Position numbers and translations under genes: made by a program. From Tribonema minus (lineage: Eukaryota; Sar; Xanthophyceae; Tribonematales; Tribonemataceae): DNA of 64,000 nt. Position 1 is the first letter of the stretch; each line of letters opens with the position of its first letter. The DNA lies in the NCBI GenBank assembly GCA_017506865.1, contig JAFCMP010000190.1, forward strand, positions 868,001 to 932,000, given 5' to 3'. The notes below the pieces were generated by a model. The model worked only from the letters and a program-made list of their open reading frames with translations, had not been told where the DNA came from and did not search any database. Below, piece by piece: positions 41,578 to 53,129 of this stretch.

Positions 41578-44500
41578 GTGTTTACAACACGCGGCAAACT
41601 TGCCGTATGTCCGGGAGTGGCAACAGACGCACAAACCATTAAAGCAGCAGAAACAATGACAGAGACCACCGTCGACGCATCCGCAGCAGCACGTCATCAT
41701 CATCTGCATCAAAGTCATTGGACAATCTGGCTAGCGCAACTGCTCTGGGCTTTTGAAGCGGCTGTTGGGAACGAGGGGCTGCGCTGCTGCGTGTGTCACA
41801 GCTTTTGGAACGGCTTTCTTGTTCTAAGGCTGCAACTCTTGGTGTGTCACCATTGCAGTGGCCTTCTTGAACAAGAGGCTGCACAGCCGCTGCAGCCACT
41901 TCGCAGCCGGCAGTGTTTGGCATTGTCGACGATGTGGAAAGATGACCTGTCGTTGCCTGTACTTCAGACCCAACGTGTGCTGGCAGCTGTTGAAGCCGGT
42001 CGTATTGGGTGCTGGGAGTGCAACAAAGATGCTGATGTGCTCTCGTGGAACCACCACATGTACTCGATTTTCGACAAGGATCCGTGCTCCGGGCCAGTGG
42101 ACTTCGAGATTGACTTCTTGGCGCGGCTGCATCCAGATGACCTGCCCGTCGTCCAACGGCTGCTGGACACATCGATTAGAACAGGGTGCAACTTCGAGAT
42201 GTGCTACCGCGTTGTTTGGTGGAACGGCTCAGTTGCGACCGTGCGGGCTGGTGCCGAGTTCGCCACAAATGCTGATGGCACGAAGTCCCTTCTGGGCACG
42301 TGCGTCAAAGTATCAGCTCTGGAGGGCCAGCAGCAGCGAGCACCTGAGGCGGAGCAGCAGCAGCAGCATTGGCGTACTCAACAGCAGCCGCCTGCTGTGC
42401 TTGGGGAGAGCGATGATGAGCAAGAGGCGGCGCGCGACAGTCGCAACAACAGCAGCTCTAGCACCGGTAGCAGTGGTAGCAGCGCTGGCACCGGGTTTGT
42501 TCATCGGGGCAACTGGGTGCTGGGCTCACAGATTGGGAGGGGCGCCTTCGGCCAGGTGCACATGGGCCACAACCAGGTGACAGGAGAGCTCATTGCGGTA
42601 AGACGTCGTCAACCTGTTGTGCTGTTGCGCTTGCTCATGCTGGTTTTGACGGTCTGCATCTGTACTCGAATCACGCCATCATATTGTTTCACAGTAGTTC
42701 ATCTACCCCTGCAAGCGCGCTTCTTGAAAAATCACGCACTCAGCGGTAGCACACCGTACCAGTGCCATGTGCAAAGGCAGCAGGGGCAGCTGAACGGCAA
42801 CACACAGACGTTGTGCTGAAAGCGAGTTATGGGAAGCTGAAAACATGAGACAGGCTGGACATCTTCAGCTCAGCGTAGCTGTGTCATCGAGCTCCAAAAT
42901 CTCAAACAGATCTAGAAACGATTCTGGAACAACAAATGCGATTTAAACTGCAACTTCAAGTGTACAACTTGCAGTGCAACCACAATTAGGGCCTGCAACA
43001 TTATGTATTACATAATGGAATCCATAATGGGTCTTAATTACTGAAAATACATAATCATGGTAGCTGTTTCTCAGCCTCCTGTTCTCTGCAGCTTGATTTT
43101 GCAAGGTTTGTATATTGAAGTCCACTAGTGATGTGCCTTGTAGCGCAGTAGCTTCAGTTGAAGTCACTATGCAGTAGGGTAACAGGCATTTGAGGTCATA
43201 TTCTGTGAAAATACATAATGAAACACATAATGCAATCCATAATGGGCTGTGTGAAAATACATAATGTTGCAACCCCTAACCATGATGCAATCAAAGCATT
43301 TATATTCATCAACACCCTCCCCCCGTGTACCCGCCGCTAGGTAGTGCTATGTGCGCTAAGGGGCACCGCCCACAGCGTGCAACGCTGCCGTTGAAAGCCA
43401 TAGCCCATGCCATGAAGCACTTCTGCAGACCCTGGTTGCTCAAACCTCACACAAGCTGAATGCACTTCTGCAGATCCTTCTTCTTGTGCTCGAACCTCAC
43501 ACAAGCTGAAAGCACTTCTGCACACCCTGCTCCTTGTACTGATCTGCATCGACTGTATGCGCTTTTGGGACCCCCCCTCTTGTGCATCACTTCTGCAGTT
43601 ACTAATGCACTTCTGCAGTAACTTATGCACTTCTGCAGTCACTTGCATTTCTCGAGAACCCCTCTGCTGTGCACTGCAATAGTCGAGAGCCTCATGCATA
43701 GATGCTCTCGTGTCCAGTGCATCCTGCACAGGCAGACCAAATCTGGCCATGGTGCGCTATCCTCCGAGCAGTACAACCCTCACCCGCTACAAGGCTACTG
43801 CTCAAGTTGATGTACCGTTCGTCACCGTGCAGTACCAGCACAACTTCTGTCGGTAGCCCAATGCATAAACTTAGGCCCCTTGTTTGGTGCTGCATGAGTC
43901 CTCAAGCATCTCCTGAATGTCTCATTGAGTAAGAACGCAACCATTGAGCGATACCGTGATGGCAATTGTCTTAGCTGTGCAGACTCAAAGAGAATAATTG
44001 GCCGCACCACCCTGCCTGTCTCTATCATTCTTTTGCTGCGCCTGGTGTCATGCCGCGTAAGAGCCCTTCGCCAGTGGACTGCCGTTCCTTTCGCTACAGC
44101 ATTGCTTCTCATTGTGCCCCACCTTGGAGCACCAGCCGCAGATGATATCGAAACGGATGACGATGCAGGCTGCATCGCTGCTGAAGATGTCCAAGCTGCT
44201 GCTGCTGTTGGCTACTGCTCCTTGCTGATGCTGTCCTGTACCTGGATGTTCATGCGCACTGACTCAAACTGTGGTGGCAGGCTGTTGATGATGAAGTCAC
44301 GAAGCATCAGATCTCCCACAGGCTCCACGAGCAGCGTGAACTGAAGCTACATGCACTCAGCACGAAGGAAGAACGTGTTGCAGTCGCTGCTGGTGTCCTA
44401 AGTGCATGTTCAATATGAGCTCCACAGCGTGAGCCTGCGCAACATTGAGTGCAAAACATTTCTACTTAAGGTATCAGCGCTCATGTCAACAGAAGTCATG

Positions 44501-45698
44501 CGACATCTCGCTGAGGTGCCGTTGCTGCCACCACTTCTGCTGCTGCCGACGCTGCTGCACGCCTCAGGTGAAAGTCTGCTTGGTCTCAGATGAGAAGAGA
44601 GCCGCAACCAGCCAGCTCATAAATGAGATCCAGCTCATGCAGCGCTGTCACCACCCCAATATTGTCGGCTACCTAGGAGCCGAGCTGCACACGTCCTGGG
44701 TCTGCATCCTGCAGGAGTGGGTTGCCGGTGGCAGCATCACCAGTATGCTCGCCAGCTTCGGCGCATTTCCACAGCCCGTCACCCACTGCTATGCACGCCA
44801 GCTCCTGCAGGGCGTCATGTACCTGCACAGCTGCGGCATCGTCCACCGTGACCTCAAGGGCGACAACGTCCTCATCAGCGCCAGCGGGGTCGTGAAAATA
44901 GCCGACTTTGGCACAAGCAAACAACTGTTCGACCTGCAGGACAACAGCGCCCAACTGCAAGGCACCCCATACTTCATGGCCCCGGAGGTGCTGCAGCGCC
45001 AGCCTCACGGCATGGCCGTGGACATCTGGGCATTCGCCTGTGTTGTCTTGCAGATGCTCACTGGCGACATGCCGTGGAGTTTGGCGCTGGGCACCCAGAA
45101 GACAGTGACGCAGCTGCTGCAGATTATGCAGTCGGAGCGCATACCACCGCTGCCGCCGGATCTTGACCTGTCCCTGCGCATGGCCCTTGTCGCGTGCTTC
45201 AGCTGGGACTCCGTCGGGCGTCCGACCGCCAAGTCCCTGCTGCATTCCGGCTACTTCAGCACGGTAAACGCAGGTGGCGACGCAGAGCCGGTCAGCAGCA
45301 GCGACACAAAACCGGTTAGCAGAAGCGACAGAGACGGTGAGCAGCTTGACTTCACTGGTGCCCCTCACTTTGCGAGTAGCGAATCGTGCGCTACCATTTG
45401 GTCCCCCGACGTTGGGGACCAGCCCTGCTCTTGGACTCGGCAGTTCCTCCGAAGGATCAGAGGCGGCACTAGGAGGACGAGTCAGGACTGCGGGGAAGTT
45501 TCCATCGACAGTAGCAGCGGGCCTGCCAGCGGCAGCAGCGGGCCTGCCAGTGGCAGCAGCGCTGTCCTTAGGAGGACAGGTGCGCCGCAGCAAGAGCTTC
45601 CCTCCCCTCATGCGCGCCCGGCATCACGATTGAACCCATTTGCACTGCGGCGGCTGCCACCGCGCTCCCCCACTGGGAAACACTGGCAGTGTTCGTAA
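41578..45698 (+). CDS. PAS-domain protein kinase, MAPKKK-like, 2 exons
   Basis: Exon 1 is 41578-42597 and exon 2 is 44568-45698. The donor is GCG|GTAAGA, the acceptor CCTCAG, and the phase-0 joint falls at LIA|VKV inside the VAIK motif, restoring it. The protein is 716 residues; a second Met at 41656 is an alternative start. The PAS domain is at about 125-250 (RIGCWECN, WNHHMYSIFDK, RLHPDDLP), then a Gln/Ser-rich linker. Kinase at about 312-570: IGRGAFGQV, catalytic Lys about 342, HRDLKGDNVL (about 432), DFG (about 452), GTPYFMAPE (about 476). HRDLKGDN and GTPYFMAPE place it near STE-type MAPKKK families. A Ser/Pro-rich tail with GPASGSS repeats follows. All catalytic residues are present, so it should be an active Ser/Thr kinase controlled by its PAS sensor. 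The PAS ligand is unknown. TGTAA lies at 45850, 150 bp after the stop. Confidence 0.88.
43410..43640. repeat. Minisatellite in the kinase intron
   Basis: The word CACTTCTGCA occurs six times (about 43418, 43463, 43513, 43587, 43608, 43628), three of them with ACCTCACACAAGCTGAA or a similar spacer. Upstream at 42990-43270 of the same intron, CATAATG and AATACATAATG words are also repeated. Confidence 0.65.
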
Positions 45699-47457
45699 CG
45701 CCAGCAGTTGTGTATGACGGCGGATTGGTAGTGTACGCTGCGCAGCACTGACGTGTTGCGGCTGCACAGCTAAATAGTTGAGCTGATGTGCAGCTGTTGT
45801 TTGCCCACGGTTATCCGTCACTTGAATGTGGACAGGTTCTCAGACGCAATGTAACTTTGCGCACTGGGTGACGTCAGAGTGAAGTGCAGTCAGACCGTTT
45901 GTCCTCAAACGACGTGTCACCCACCATGTGCTGCGGATAGCCTCTACACGCGCTGTGTACACTAGCGTTGCAGGTTCAGACAAGTTGAAGCGCAATTGTT
46001 CGTCCTTACACAATTATGTGCTGTGGATCGCCTCTTCAGACGCCGCAACTTTCCTACTGGTGCGGTTAGTGTAGTTGCGTTTATGTGGAGTTCCTCTGTC
46101 TTTGTATGACAGGAGATGCACTGCGTGCTGTCGACTAGTGACAGCCGCGCATACACATTGTGCTGCGTGATGTTATCATAACATACATGAGCACTTACAT
46201 CAATAGGCTGATGCACACGCTTATGACGTGCCTTGGCGCCTGGTCTGCCTTCTTTCTGCGTTCCTTTGTATAATGGCTCTGCATGTTAGATTTTCTTCTC
46301 GATTTGCCCTTGCATGCGTGCCTATGTCCCATGGAGGCATGTGATTATTGTGTTGCCTGCGTTGGAGCATCACGCTTGCAGGCTAGCACGCCACACCGCA
46401 CCAATGCATAGCGCAGACGCATACAGAGGCAGCCACAAGGTGACACACACACTCGGCGTTGCCGGAAAGGACGGTAGGGAGGAAGTGACATTACTATCAA
46501 CAGCAAACCTACTCGTGCCAGCTCAGAATTGCTGAGGCACCTAAACCAATGATCTGGAGCTGATCTTGAACACCTCGCGAATATAACTGCACTTTAACTA
46601 CAACAGTAGGTGCAAACCTCAACTAGGACATCTAACCCTAGTAGTGCACAAGCGCCATATTGTAACACCTGCACATGTTGGTGTGCTGCTGCTTATCTGT
46701 CATGTTCTCCCAAATGTGCTGCAGTCAATTTTGCTACAAGTGTTTTGCTACATGCTCAGCAATTGTTTTAATGCTCAAAAAGACTCTTGCAAGGTTTCGA
46801 TTGCTGTATCAGCAATACGCATGCAGTCATACTGCAATATCGTGAAATTGTAACGCATGTTGCCCACTGTTGCATGGTATTTATTGTGCTGCGTGATGTG
46901 ACACATATTTACCTGAGCACTTACATCAAGGCCCTGATGTGCACGCTTGTGGCGTGCCTTGGCGCCTGTTCTGCAATCTTCATGCATTCACTTGTATAGT
47001 GGCTCTGTACGTATAAGTTCATTCTCAATGAGCCCTTGCATTCGTTGCGTATGTGCTACTGAGGCTGTTGGTGATTATTGTGTTGTCTGTTGGTGTGCTG
47101 CTGCATCATGCTTGTTTGTCATGGCCTAACGCTGCTGCTATCGCAGCTGCTGCAAGTGTTTTGTACAGTAATTACCATCATGCTCGAAGTGACCCTTGCG
47201 AGCTCTTGATTTTTGGACCAGCAGTTTGCGCGCAGTCATACTGCAATATTGTATAACCGTACCACATGTTAGCTGTTGCACAGAAACCAGATTGGGCACA
47301 GTACAATGTGGATGGCATCCGTTTCCACAACTTCAGAACGAGTATCATGCTCAACATGACTGTTGCAAACTTTGGATCACTGGACTAGCAATATGCGTGC
47401 AACTGGCCAAATTGCGATATCATGCTATCGTACAGCGCGCAATGGCTCTTATAAGTC
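45699..47457. repeat. Gene-free stretch of direct repeats
   Basis: 46159-46393 is repeated at 46885-47115 (shared CTGAGCACTTACATCAA-like, GCGTGCCTTGGCGCCTG, GTGATTATTGTGTTG). A second unit, with GACTCTTGCAAGG-like and CAGTCATACTGCAATAT, occurs at 46731-46853 and 47146-47262, and in diverged form at 47340-47432 and 2480-2560. The period of the larger array is about 725 bp. No gene is seen. Confidence 0.6.
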
Positions 47458-48944
47458 ATGACCTGCCCTATTGTAGATCTATCGGGGAGAGCGCGCATTT
47501 TTGCAAAGTGCTAGTACATGTATTGGCAAGTCTCAAATGGTATGCTTTGCAGATTCCTGATAAAAGTGCAGCATAGCAGCATCATCGGCTGAATTACGCC
47601 GATCTATGTACGATACAGGATACACTTTCTGGCCGCTAAGTGAGCAGCTGCTCGCTGGCAAGTGCCATACGTGTTCACACAAGCATCCAGTACCTTGCGA
47701 AATCACATGACAGGTGCTTATGGGTTCATCAAGGTTTGACCATCATAAATCTGCCCGCCATCAATCAGCAGTGCATATGCCCTCAGTTGTGGCAGATGAT
47801 CACACGCCTTTCTTGTCTACTACTTATAGAAGCAGTGGCGCTGTTCTACATCTGCAGGAGCATCAGCGCTTTGTGATCTCGCAAAACCATCTCTGGCCAG
47901 CTTGTCAATTGCTTCTGCGTTGGGACAGTACAGTGCCCTGAGATAACAGGTAGTCTGTTGCAAGATGCTGCTAGGTTTGTAAGTCAGTCGGGGCTGCTGG
48001 CACCAGGAATGTTGACCCACTTGTGGCGACACTCCACATGCAATCTGTGCATCATTTCGGATTGCGTGTGTGCAGTCACTATTTGTGATCGAGGTTGCCT
48101 CATTGCACAGACACTTTCAAAGCTAGCATCATACACAAAGCCCACAACACAAATGCAGTGCATGCCACATCAATGCAGCAAAACAACAAAAGTTAATGCT
48201 GCTGCGCTCGCTGCCAGCTTTGCAGCTGTTTTACTGTGCAATTCGATGTACAGGAGAAGCAACAGGCACACACTTACTCCGACCTGCTGCTGCGTTGGTG
48301 TTGACACCGAGACGCCCATCTGTACACAGCCCAAAATTGCAAATCATCTCAGCAAGACGATGGGCGCTGCCCACACTAAGCTCTCGCTCCCGTTGTATCG
48401 TTCAGCGCTGCTTACCGACCTGCTCCTGCGCTGCTGCTGCTGCTGACATCGAGACTAAATCTGTGCACGGCCCGAGAAATGGCACAGCATCCCGCCCGCA
48501 CATACGCTCTGCCCGTACCAAGCTCTCGGTACCGGTGTATTGTCTAGTGTTGTTGACCGACCTGCTGCTGTTCTTCTATAACGGCTGACATCGAGAGAAT
48601 TTCCATACAGGGCAGAACATGCCACATCCGAGGTCGAGGGTGATGATGCGCGCCGCCTGCACCGAGCTCTCGCTACGATCGCATCAACGAGTGCTGCTCT
48701 GGTGCTGCCCCTTGCTGTGCGACGTGTTGACCTTCAAGTCGGTGATGTCTACGCAGATGCCCGTGATCTTGCGTGAGCCATCAACAGAGTCGCCTTCCGC
48801 CATTATGGTTGTGATGGAGCCGTCTCTGTGTAAGACTCGAAAGCACGCGTTGAATGGTGTGCAAGACGTAACTGAGTCTGCCACGAGTCGGCTGATGCGG
48901 GCGAAGTCGTCAGGATGCAGTCGAGTGGATACATCCGCTTCGTA
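47458..48944. repeat. Repeat block, copy 2 (homologous to 11779-13920)
   Basis: Collinear with copy 1 but without the MITE and the LINE, so it shows the pre-insertion state of both. It includes the degenerate tandem units at about 48282-48690. The similarity stops abruptly at 48944, where the Crypton-like sequence begins. Confidence 0.75.
48700..48944 (-). pseudogene. PAS-domain exon, copy 2, interrupted
   Basis: The minus strand reads YEADVSTRLHPDDFARI, then FRVLHRDGSITTIMAEGDSV and GICVDITDLKV in one frame, so this copy lacks the frameshift of copy 1. It keeps only the second half of the PAS domain: the upstream half (GIGCWWW, HMYTLFDK in copy 1) is replaced by Crypton-like sequence. No matching half was found to the right of that element. 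Confidence 0.7.
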
Positions 48945-50457
48945 GAAGGGGGTTGACAGGGACGATCTATGCCGCCAGGTACTTGAGGCCACCAGCGAAA
49001 ACACGGTCGCCGGTTTCAATAACAACCTGGCGTCCGTGTTCGGCGCCCTCAAGAGGAGCGGAGCGGAGCGATACAGGCCAGATGCCATGGACATTGCGGC
49101 TTTACGCGCCTACTTGCCTGCGGCAGACCTGGCTTGGCTCGACACATCTGGGCAAGCGCTGACATACTCGGTCAACAAGTTCATCGACACATTCAGGGAA
49201 GCGTTTCTCACCACACGCAGGCGGTTGCGCGCGGATGTCACCGTCAGCCGCGCGCTGGACAGGGGAGGCCTCAAAGCCAAGACAGCCGCAGGTCGCCTCC
49301 CAGACTTCGAAAGTGACGGTCTGCGCGATATGATGCGGGCCCTCCGCAAGCAGATATGGAGCCGCGTGTGGCAGTCAATCATCGCCCCCTGGCTGCGCGC
49401 GCACAGCATACCCCAGGAGGCGCAGTCGTTCCTGATGACAAACGCCATAGCAGCAGACTCTGAGGAGGGAAATATCGTCAAATTTGCAGACAGCAAGGGT
49501 GTCACAAAGTATGATGCAGAGAGAGTTCAGCTCCTGTTGATGCTTCACTTATCGTGCTTGAGGTCACAGGTGTGGCGCGACTCGATAGTGAGCGAGTACT
49601 CCCTTGACAAACGCGACGGCAAGCAGTTTTACACTCTCCACATGACGCGCGCATTCAAAACCGCTGCCTGCAAAGATGACGGGCTCCCGCACCTCGCCAA
49701 GTGGGAGCCGTCGGAGACAGAGAGCATGCTAGTGCACTGTGCGCTGTTGCTGTGCCGGCCCCTTCTCGCCGTGGGAGCAAAACGGACAGCACACATGTTT
49801 CTCGACGCCGCCGGTGCTCCCGTCGCCCAGCGCTGGATAGAGAACAAGATTGCACAGGTGGGGGCGGATTTTATGGGGGTACCGAGGCTTGGGCCGCACA
49901 CGCTCCGCACCTGTTGGATTTTGTGGATGGTAAATCAGGGACTGGTGGCTGAGGCAGACTTTGACAGCCTGGCTGCATATGTGCAAGTCTCTAGGATGAC
50001 TATGCTGGAGAGTTATGTCACACCCAGCAGCACAGGCCCTGCACAGCGAGTTGGCCAGCATCTGAGGGATGGAGGGCTCAACTCTCACGTGCCTCCTCCT
50101 TCAGAAGCTGCAAAGGGTGCGGACGATTGCTTTGAGCAGGATGAGGAGTGCGACACTTCCATCGCAGACACGGCGTCCACAGCTGCTGCGTTGGACACGA
50201 CAGACGAGATGGACATAGACGGTGGGGGGGCGGCAAAGCCATACGGCAAGGCTCTGCGCACAAAACGCAATACATACATTGACAACATCACGCTTGCGGT
50301 TGGGACATACAATGGCGACGCGAAGCAAGCGTTCGATGCCTTGGTCTCAAAGCGCAAGCGCGGCCAGCTGAGCGCCCAGGAGCAGTGGTTCCGGGAGGAC
50401 GTGACTTTCTTCAGAGACGTAGACCTCCCTGCGTTCAAGAAGATGTGCACAAAGTGA
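48945..50457 (+). mobile_element. Crypton-like element (tyrosine-recombinase DNA transposon)
   Basis: The left border is set by the end of similarity between the two PAS repeat blocks. The right border is unknown and is given as the end of the recombinase frame. There is no RT nearby, so a DIRS-type retroelement is unlikely. Cryptons lack terminal inverted repeats, which fits what is seen. Confidence 0.55.
49036..50457 (+). CDS. Tyrosine recombinase of a Crypton-like element
   Basis: 473 codons from the first Met. The frame is open leftwards to the element border at 48946 without another Met, so the true start may be spliced on or lost. The N-terminal about 150 residues are helical and basic (core-binding type). 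The catalytic layout is Arg in CLRSQVWRDS (about 180), H-x-x-R in PHTLRTCWILW (about 292) and Tyr in TMLESYVTPS (about 330), giving the R...HxxR...Y set of tyrosine recombinases. After it comes an acidic linker (DEMDIDGGG) and a basic end (KRKRGQLSAQEQWF). It would cut and rejoin DNA through a 3'-phosphotyrosine link. It has the right length for Crypton proteins. Confidence 0.7.
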   Translation: MFGALKRSGAERYRPDAMDIAALRAYLPAADLAWLDTSGQALTYSVNKFIDTFREAFLTTRRRLRADVTVSRALDRGGLKAKTAAGRLPDFESDGLRDMMRALRKQIWSRVWQSIIAPWLRAHSIPQEAQSFLMTNAIAADSEEGNIVKFADSKGVTKYDAERVQLLLMLHLSCLRSQVWRDSIVSEYSLDKRDGKQFYTLHMTRAFKTAACKDDGLPHLAKWEPSETESMLVHCALLLCRPLLAVGAKRTAHMFLDAAGAPVAQRWIENKIAQVGADFMGVPRLGPHTLRTCWILWMVNQGLVAEADFDSLAAYVQVSRMTMLESYVTPSSTGPAQRVGQHLRDGGLNSHVPPPSEAAKGADDCFEQDEECDTSIADTASTAAALDTTDEMDIDGGGAAKPYGKALRTKRNTYIDNITLAVGTYNGDAKQAFDALVSKRKRGQLSAQEQWFREDVTFFRDVDLPAFKKMCTK

Positions 50458-50719
50458 AAGTGCCCTACATAAATGTCAACTTTCTGTTCTATGTTTCCAG
50501 GTCTCTCATTTTTATTCTCGTCTGTTGTTGATTGAAAGGCTGGCATGCTGCATACTCGGCTGACAATTGCATGTCGTTGACCCCTGTAGCAACAGCAGCA
50601 GTCACCACGCGGCTGCCGCATCATAGTTGACAGCACAAAAGCCGCCCTGCAGCAGTAGTAGATAACAAAGCAGCTCGACTGTAAATGGTGCGTGAAATTA
50701 TGGTGGCATGGCATTGTAA
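50458..50719. other. Spacer between convergent genes
   Basis: No gene or notable structure seen. The recombinase and the cysteine-rich gene converge here. Confidence 0.4.
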
Positions 50720-52324
50720 TCAGAATGGCGTGTACCGTGCACGTTTGCGGCATAGCGGTGTGTTGCTTGGTACACCATGATCCTTGTGGCGAGCACAGGT
50801 CAGGAAAAATCTGCATACCTTGAAGCTCCAGTTTGTGCGCCCTCCGCAATTTGCGACGATGCACTTTTGCTCACATGGCTTGCATCGAGAATCTTGTGGG
50901 ACGCGCTCTCCTTGTGCCAGCCAGGTTTCACCAGCACAGCCTTGCGAGCCTTTCCGTGGGCAGGACACACTGGCATAATGTTCTGGACATGCCTTGCTGC
51001 CCTGAGAATATGTCTCATGACACACCTTGTACTTTCTGCATGCTTCACACTTGACGTGACTGTGCGGAACATGCTCATCAGCGGTAAAGCATACAATTTC
51101 GCCACACTCTGGCTGTGAACATATTGCTGAAGTGTAATGCTCTGGGCAGCCATATTCATCTCCGCTCCAAACAACACCACACTCTACACACAAGCGGCAC
51201 ATGTCACAAGTATCTGTCTTGCACACCCGTTCACCCTGCCTAAACCAGAAAGTTTCGCCACAATTGTCAGTAGGACAATGAACCTCTTTAAAGTGTTCAG
51301 CGCACTTGCCCTTCTCATATCCTGGAATTACACCACACACGGGGCATGGTGGCTTTCGCATTTGACGTCTCTTGTGTCTGAGCGAGTCGCAGTGAACTCA
51401 TTAGATTACTGTTTTCCACTTCCACTTCCTCATCTTCGCCTGCCCCATCCCCACCTTCGCCTGCCCCATCCCCACCTTTGCCTGCCCCGTCCCCACCCTT
51501 GACTGCCCCGTCCGCACCCTTGACTGCCCCGTCCGCACCATTGCCTGCCCCATCCGCACCTTTGCCTGCCCCATCCGCACCTTTGCCTGCCCCGATATGT
51601 GTGATGCAGTCCTTACCAATCGGCCCTATTGTTTGCCCAGCTGTGCCGTGTATCATCACGTATACTACTGTAATTGTTTGAGAACACTGGCACCTGAGCT
51701 GCTGAAAACTTGTGTTGTCATCTGCAATCGCAACCGTCTTCCACTCAAGCCGTGCACCGCTCCATCTGGGGGCGATCGAGAACGCTGTGACAATACGTTG
51801 CAGGCGCATATGCTTGTACGCTGCAGGTACGTCGTAACCGCCACTTTTCGAAGTATTGTCACTTTCACCTGGTGACATCCACACAAGGCGACCGTCATGC
51901 ATGTCATGCCCTGCGTACACGAGTTCAAGTCTGACTGTCTCCTACCTGAGGCAGCTCTCCTCTGCATTAATTCACTGTATGCCTGCTCCAACTCTTGTGA
52001 ATGCCAGCATACTTGCTCCGCCTTACTACACGGCTTGAATTGTGCAAGCAGTCTTGAATTTTTGCGGCCCCATAGTTCAGAGGAGCTCCGTGTGTGATAG
52101 TTGCTGATCATGTGTAGAATGACCCACTTGAACATAATGCAAGTACGCAACTTTCCTTTTACGACTACATCAACTAGCCCCAGATCTTGCGCTTCCTGCC
52201 TATACCATACCTGCCAACTACCATCAGTGGGTAAAGGTGTCAGTTCAACAGAAAAGGGAGTCACATGTTGGTCTTCATAGCTGGTGTTTGTATATAAGTG
52301 GCGTTGTTGGCACAGTGTACACAT
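50720..52324 (-). CDS. Cysteine-rich protein with repeated C-x(3,4)-CGE zinc motifs
   Basis: Three overlapping open stretches on the minus strand (52324-51665, 51920-51315, 51361-50720) seem to be parts of one gene whose joints I cannot fix. The first has MCTLCQQRH, a C-x2-C knuckle, and FKWVILHMISNYH. The second has LVWMSPGE, CQCSQTITVVYVMIHGTAG...IGKDCI, a zinc-binding layout, then a 7-residue repeat (GAGKGAD type) and a Glu-rich stretch. The third has at least three units of the form C-x(3,4)-CGE-x5-(G/D)E-x-V plus CPEHY and further Cys pairs, about 30 Cys in all. The family is not recognised. It may be an accessory gene of the Crypton-like element or an independent gene. A nucleic-acid or zinc-binding role is an inference from composition. 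Confidence 0.5.
51434..51595 (-). repeat. 21-bp tandem repeat coding GAGKGAD heptads
   Basis: About eight units of CCTGCCCC(A/G)TCC(C/G)CACC-type sequence. On the minus strand they encode G-A-G/V-K/E/N-G-A/G-D, an in-frame coding minisatellite. The length is a multiple of three throughout, which argues that the frame is or was translated. Confidence 0.7.
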
Positions 52325-53129
52325 CGCTGTTTACCGCACAGTGCTCATCGTGGTGTGTGGGGTCAACACATTTAATTGGCGCCATATCTATATGCAGCAC
52401 TCCACCACCCCACCTGAATGTCAGTAGTCACAGATAATAATCATTGTCTGCGTAACACAAATAGGTGTTGTAAGTAAGTTATTAAACATATGTAGGATGT
52501 ACGTCAAGGAGGCCGGTGCAAAGCCAGCAGCAGCAGAGGTGCTCTGCATGCACAAAGTTCAACAGCTCAAAATGCTAATTGAACCTGCGCCTTCGATCTT
52601 GAGCCATGCTTTCATTTACAGTTTATGAATACTTTCATGACAGGACCAGACACAGGAACCTTCAATGAATATAGTTGACATGTGTTGAGCTTTCACCATC
52701 CTTGGCAGGCTGATGTTCTGTTGACAGTTGAGCAAGAGCTGTACAAGTTTGGCGCCAGTCCATGCCCTGCACATGGCACACGTCATAACCAGGAAGCCGG
52801 TTGCAGGAAGATGAATGAGAGAGTACACAAAGCATTGACAACAAGCAAGATACCAACACCAGCAATAACATCTGTAAGGAATGGTGCATGTGCCCTTATA
52901 TTCCATCATGCAAGTATGTGTGTAGCTTGAGCATAAAGTGTGTGTGCGAATATCAGCACGTCGGCCGCACGGCAGTGTGACGCTCCTTGTGGCGAGCTCA
53001 ATTATAATGGCGCCATTCCATGCCCTGCACGTGGCAAACGCGTTGTGTTGATGAAATTGCTACAGATGTCGGCGTATGTGCCTGCTGACAGACTTGGCTG
53101 CGGTGGCACGGTGGTGAAGCGGCTTACCT
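52325..53129 (+). other. No intact gene; two fragments with the CGE-type cysteine motif
   Basis: At about 52725-52790 the plus strand encodes EQELYKFGASPCPAHGTR, and at about 52975-53045 it encodes CDAPCGELNYNGAIPCPARG. The pair shares nucleotide similarity (GGCGCCA-TCCATGCCCTGCAC) and resembles the C-x3-CGE units of the neighbouring minus-strand gene. They look like decayed pieces of a related gene. Confidence 0.45.

Noticed and set aside
41656-41658. Second Met of the PAS kinase as the only start
   Set aside because: Both this and 41578 are in frame with no disqualifying context; the upstream one is used, the other noted as an alternative.
42943-43272. Minus-strand frame in the kinase intron
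   Set aside because: It covers a stretch of repeated CATAATG words and has no recognisable content.
49036-50457. DIRS-type retroelement as source of the tyrosine recombinase
   Set aside because: No RT or RNase H and no split or inverted repeats were found around it; a Crypton-like call is simpler.
53085-53129. LTR extending further left (shared GGCTTACC/GGCTACC beside both LTRs)
   Set aside because: The match is short, the TG...CA ends and lengths (402 and 398 bp) agree without it, and on the left copy this side is the primer-site region. Kept outside the LTR.
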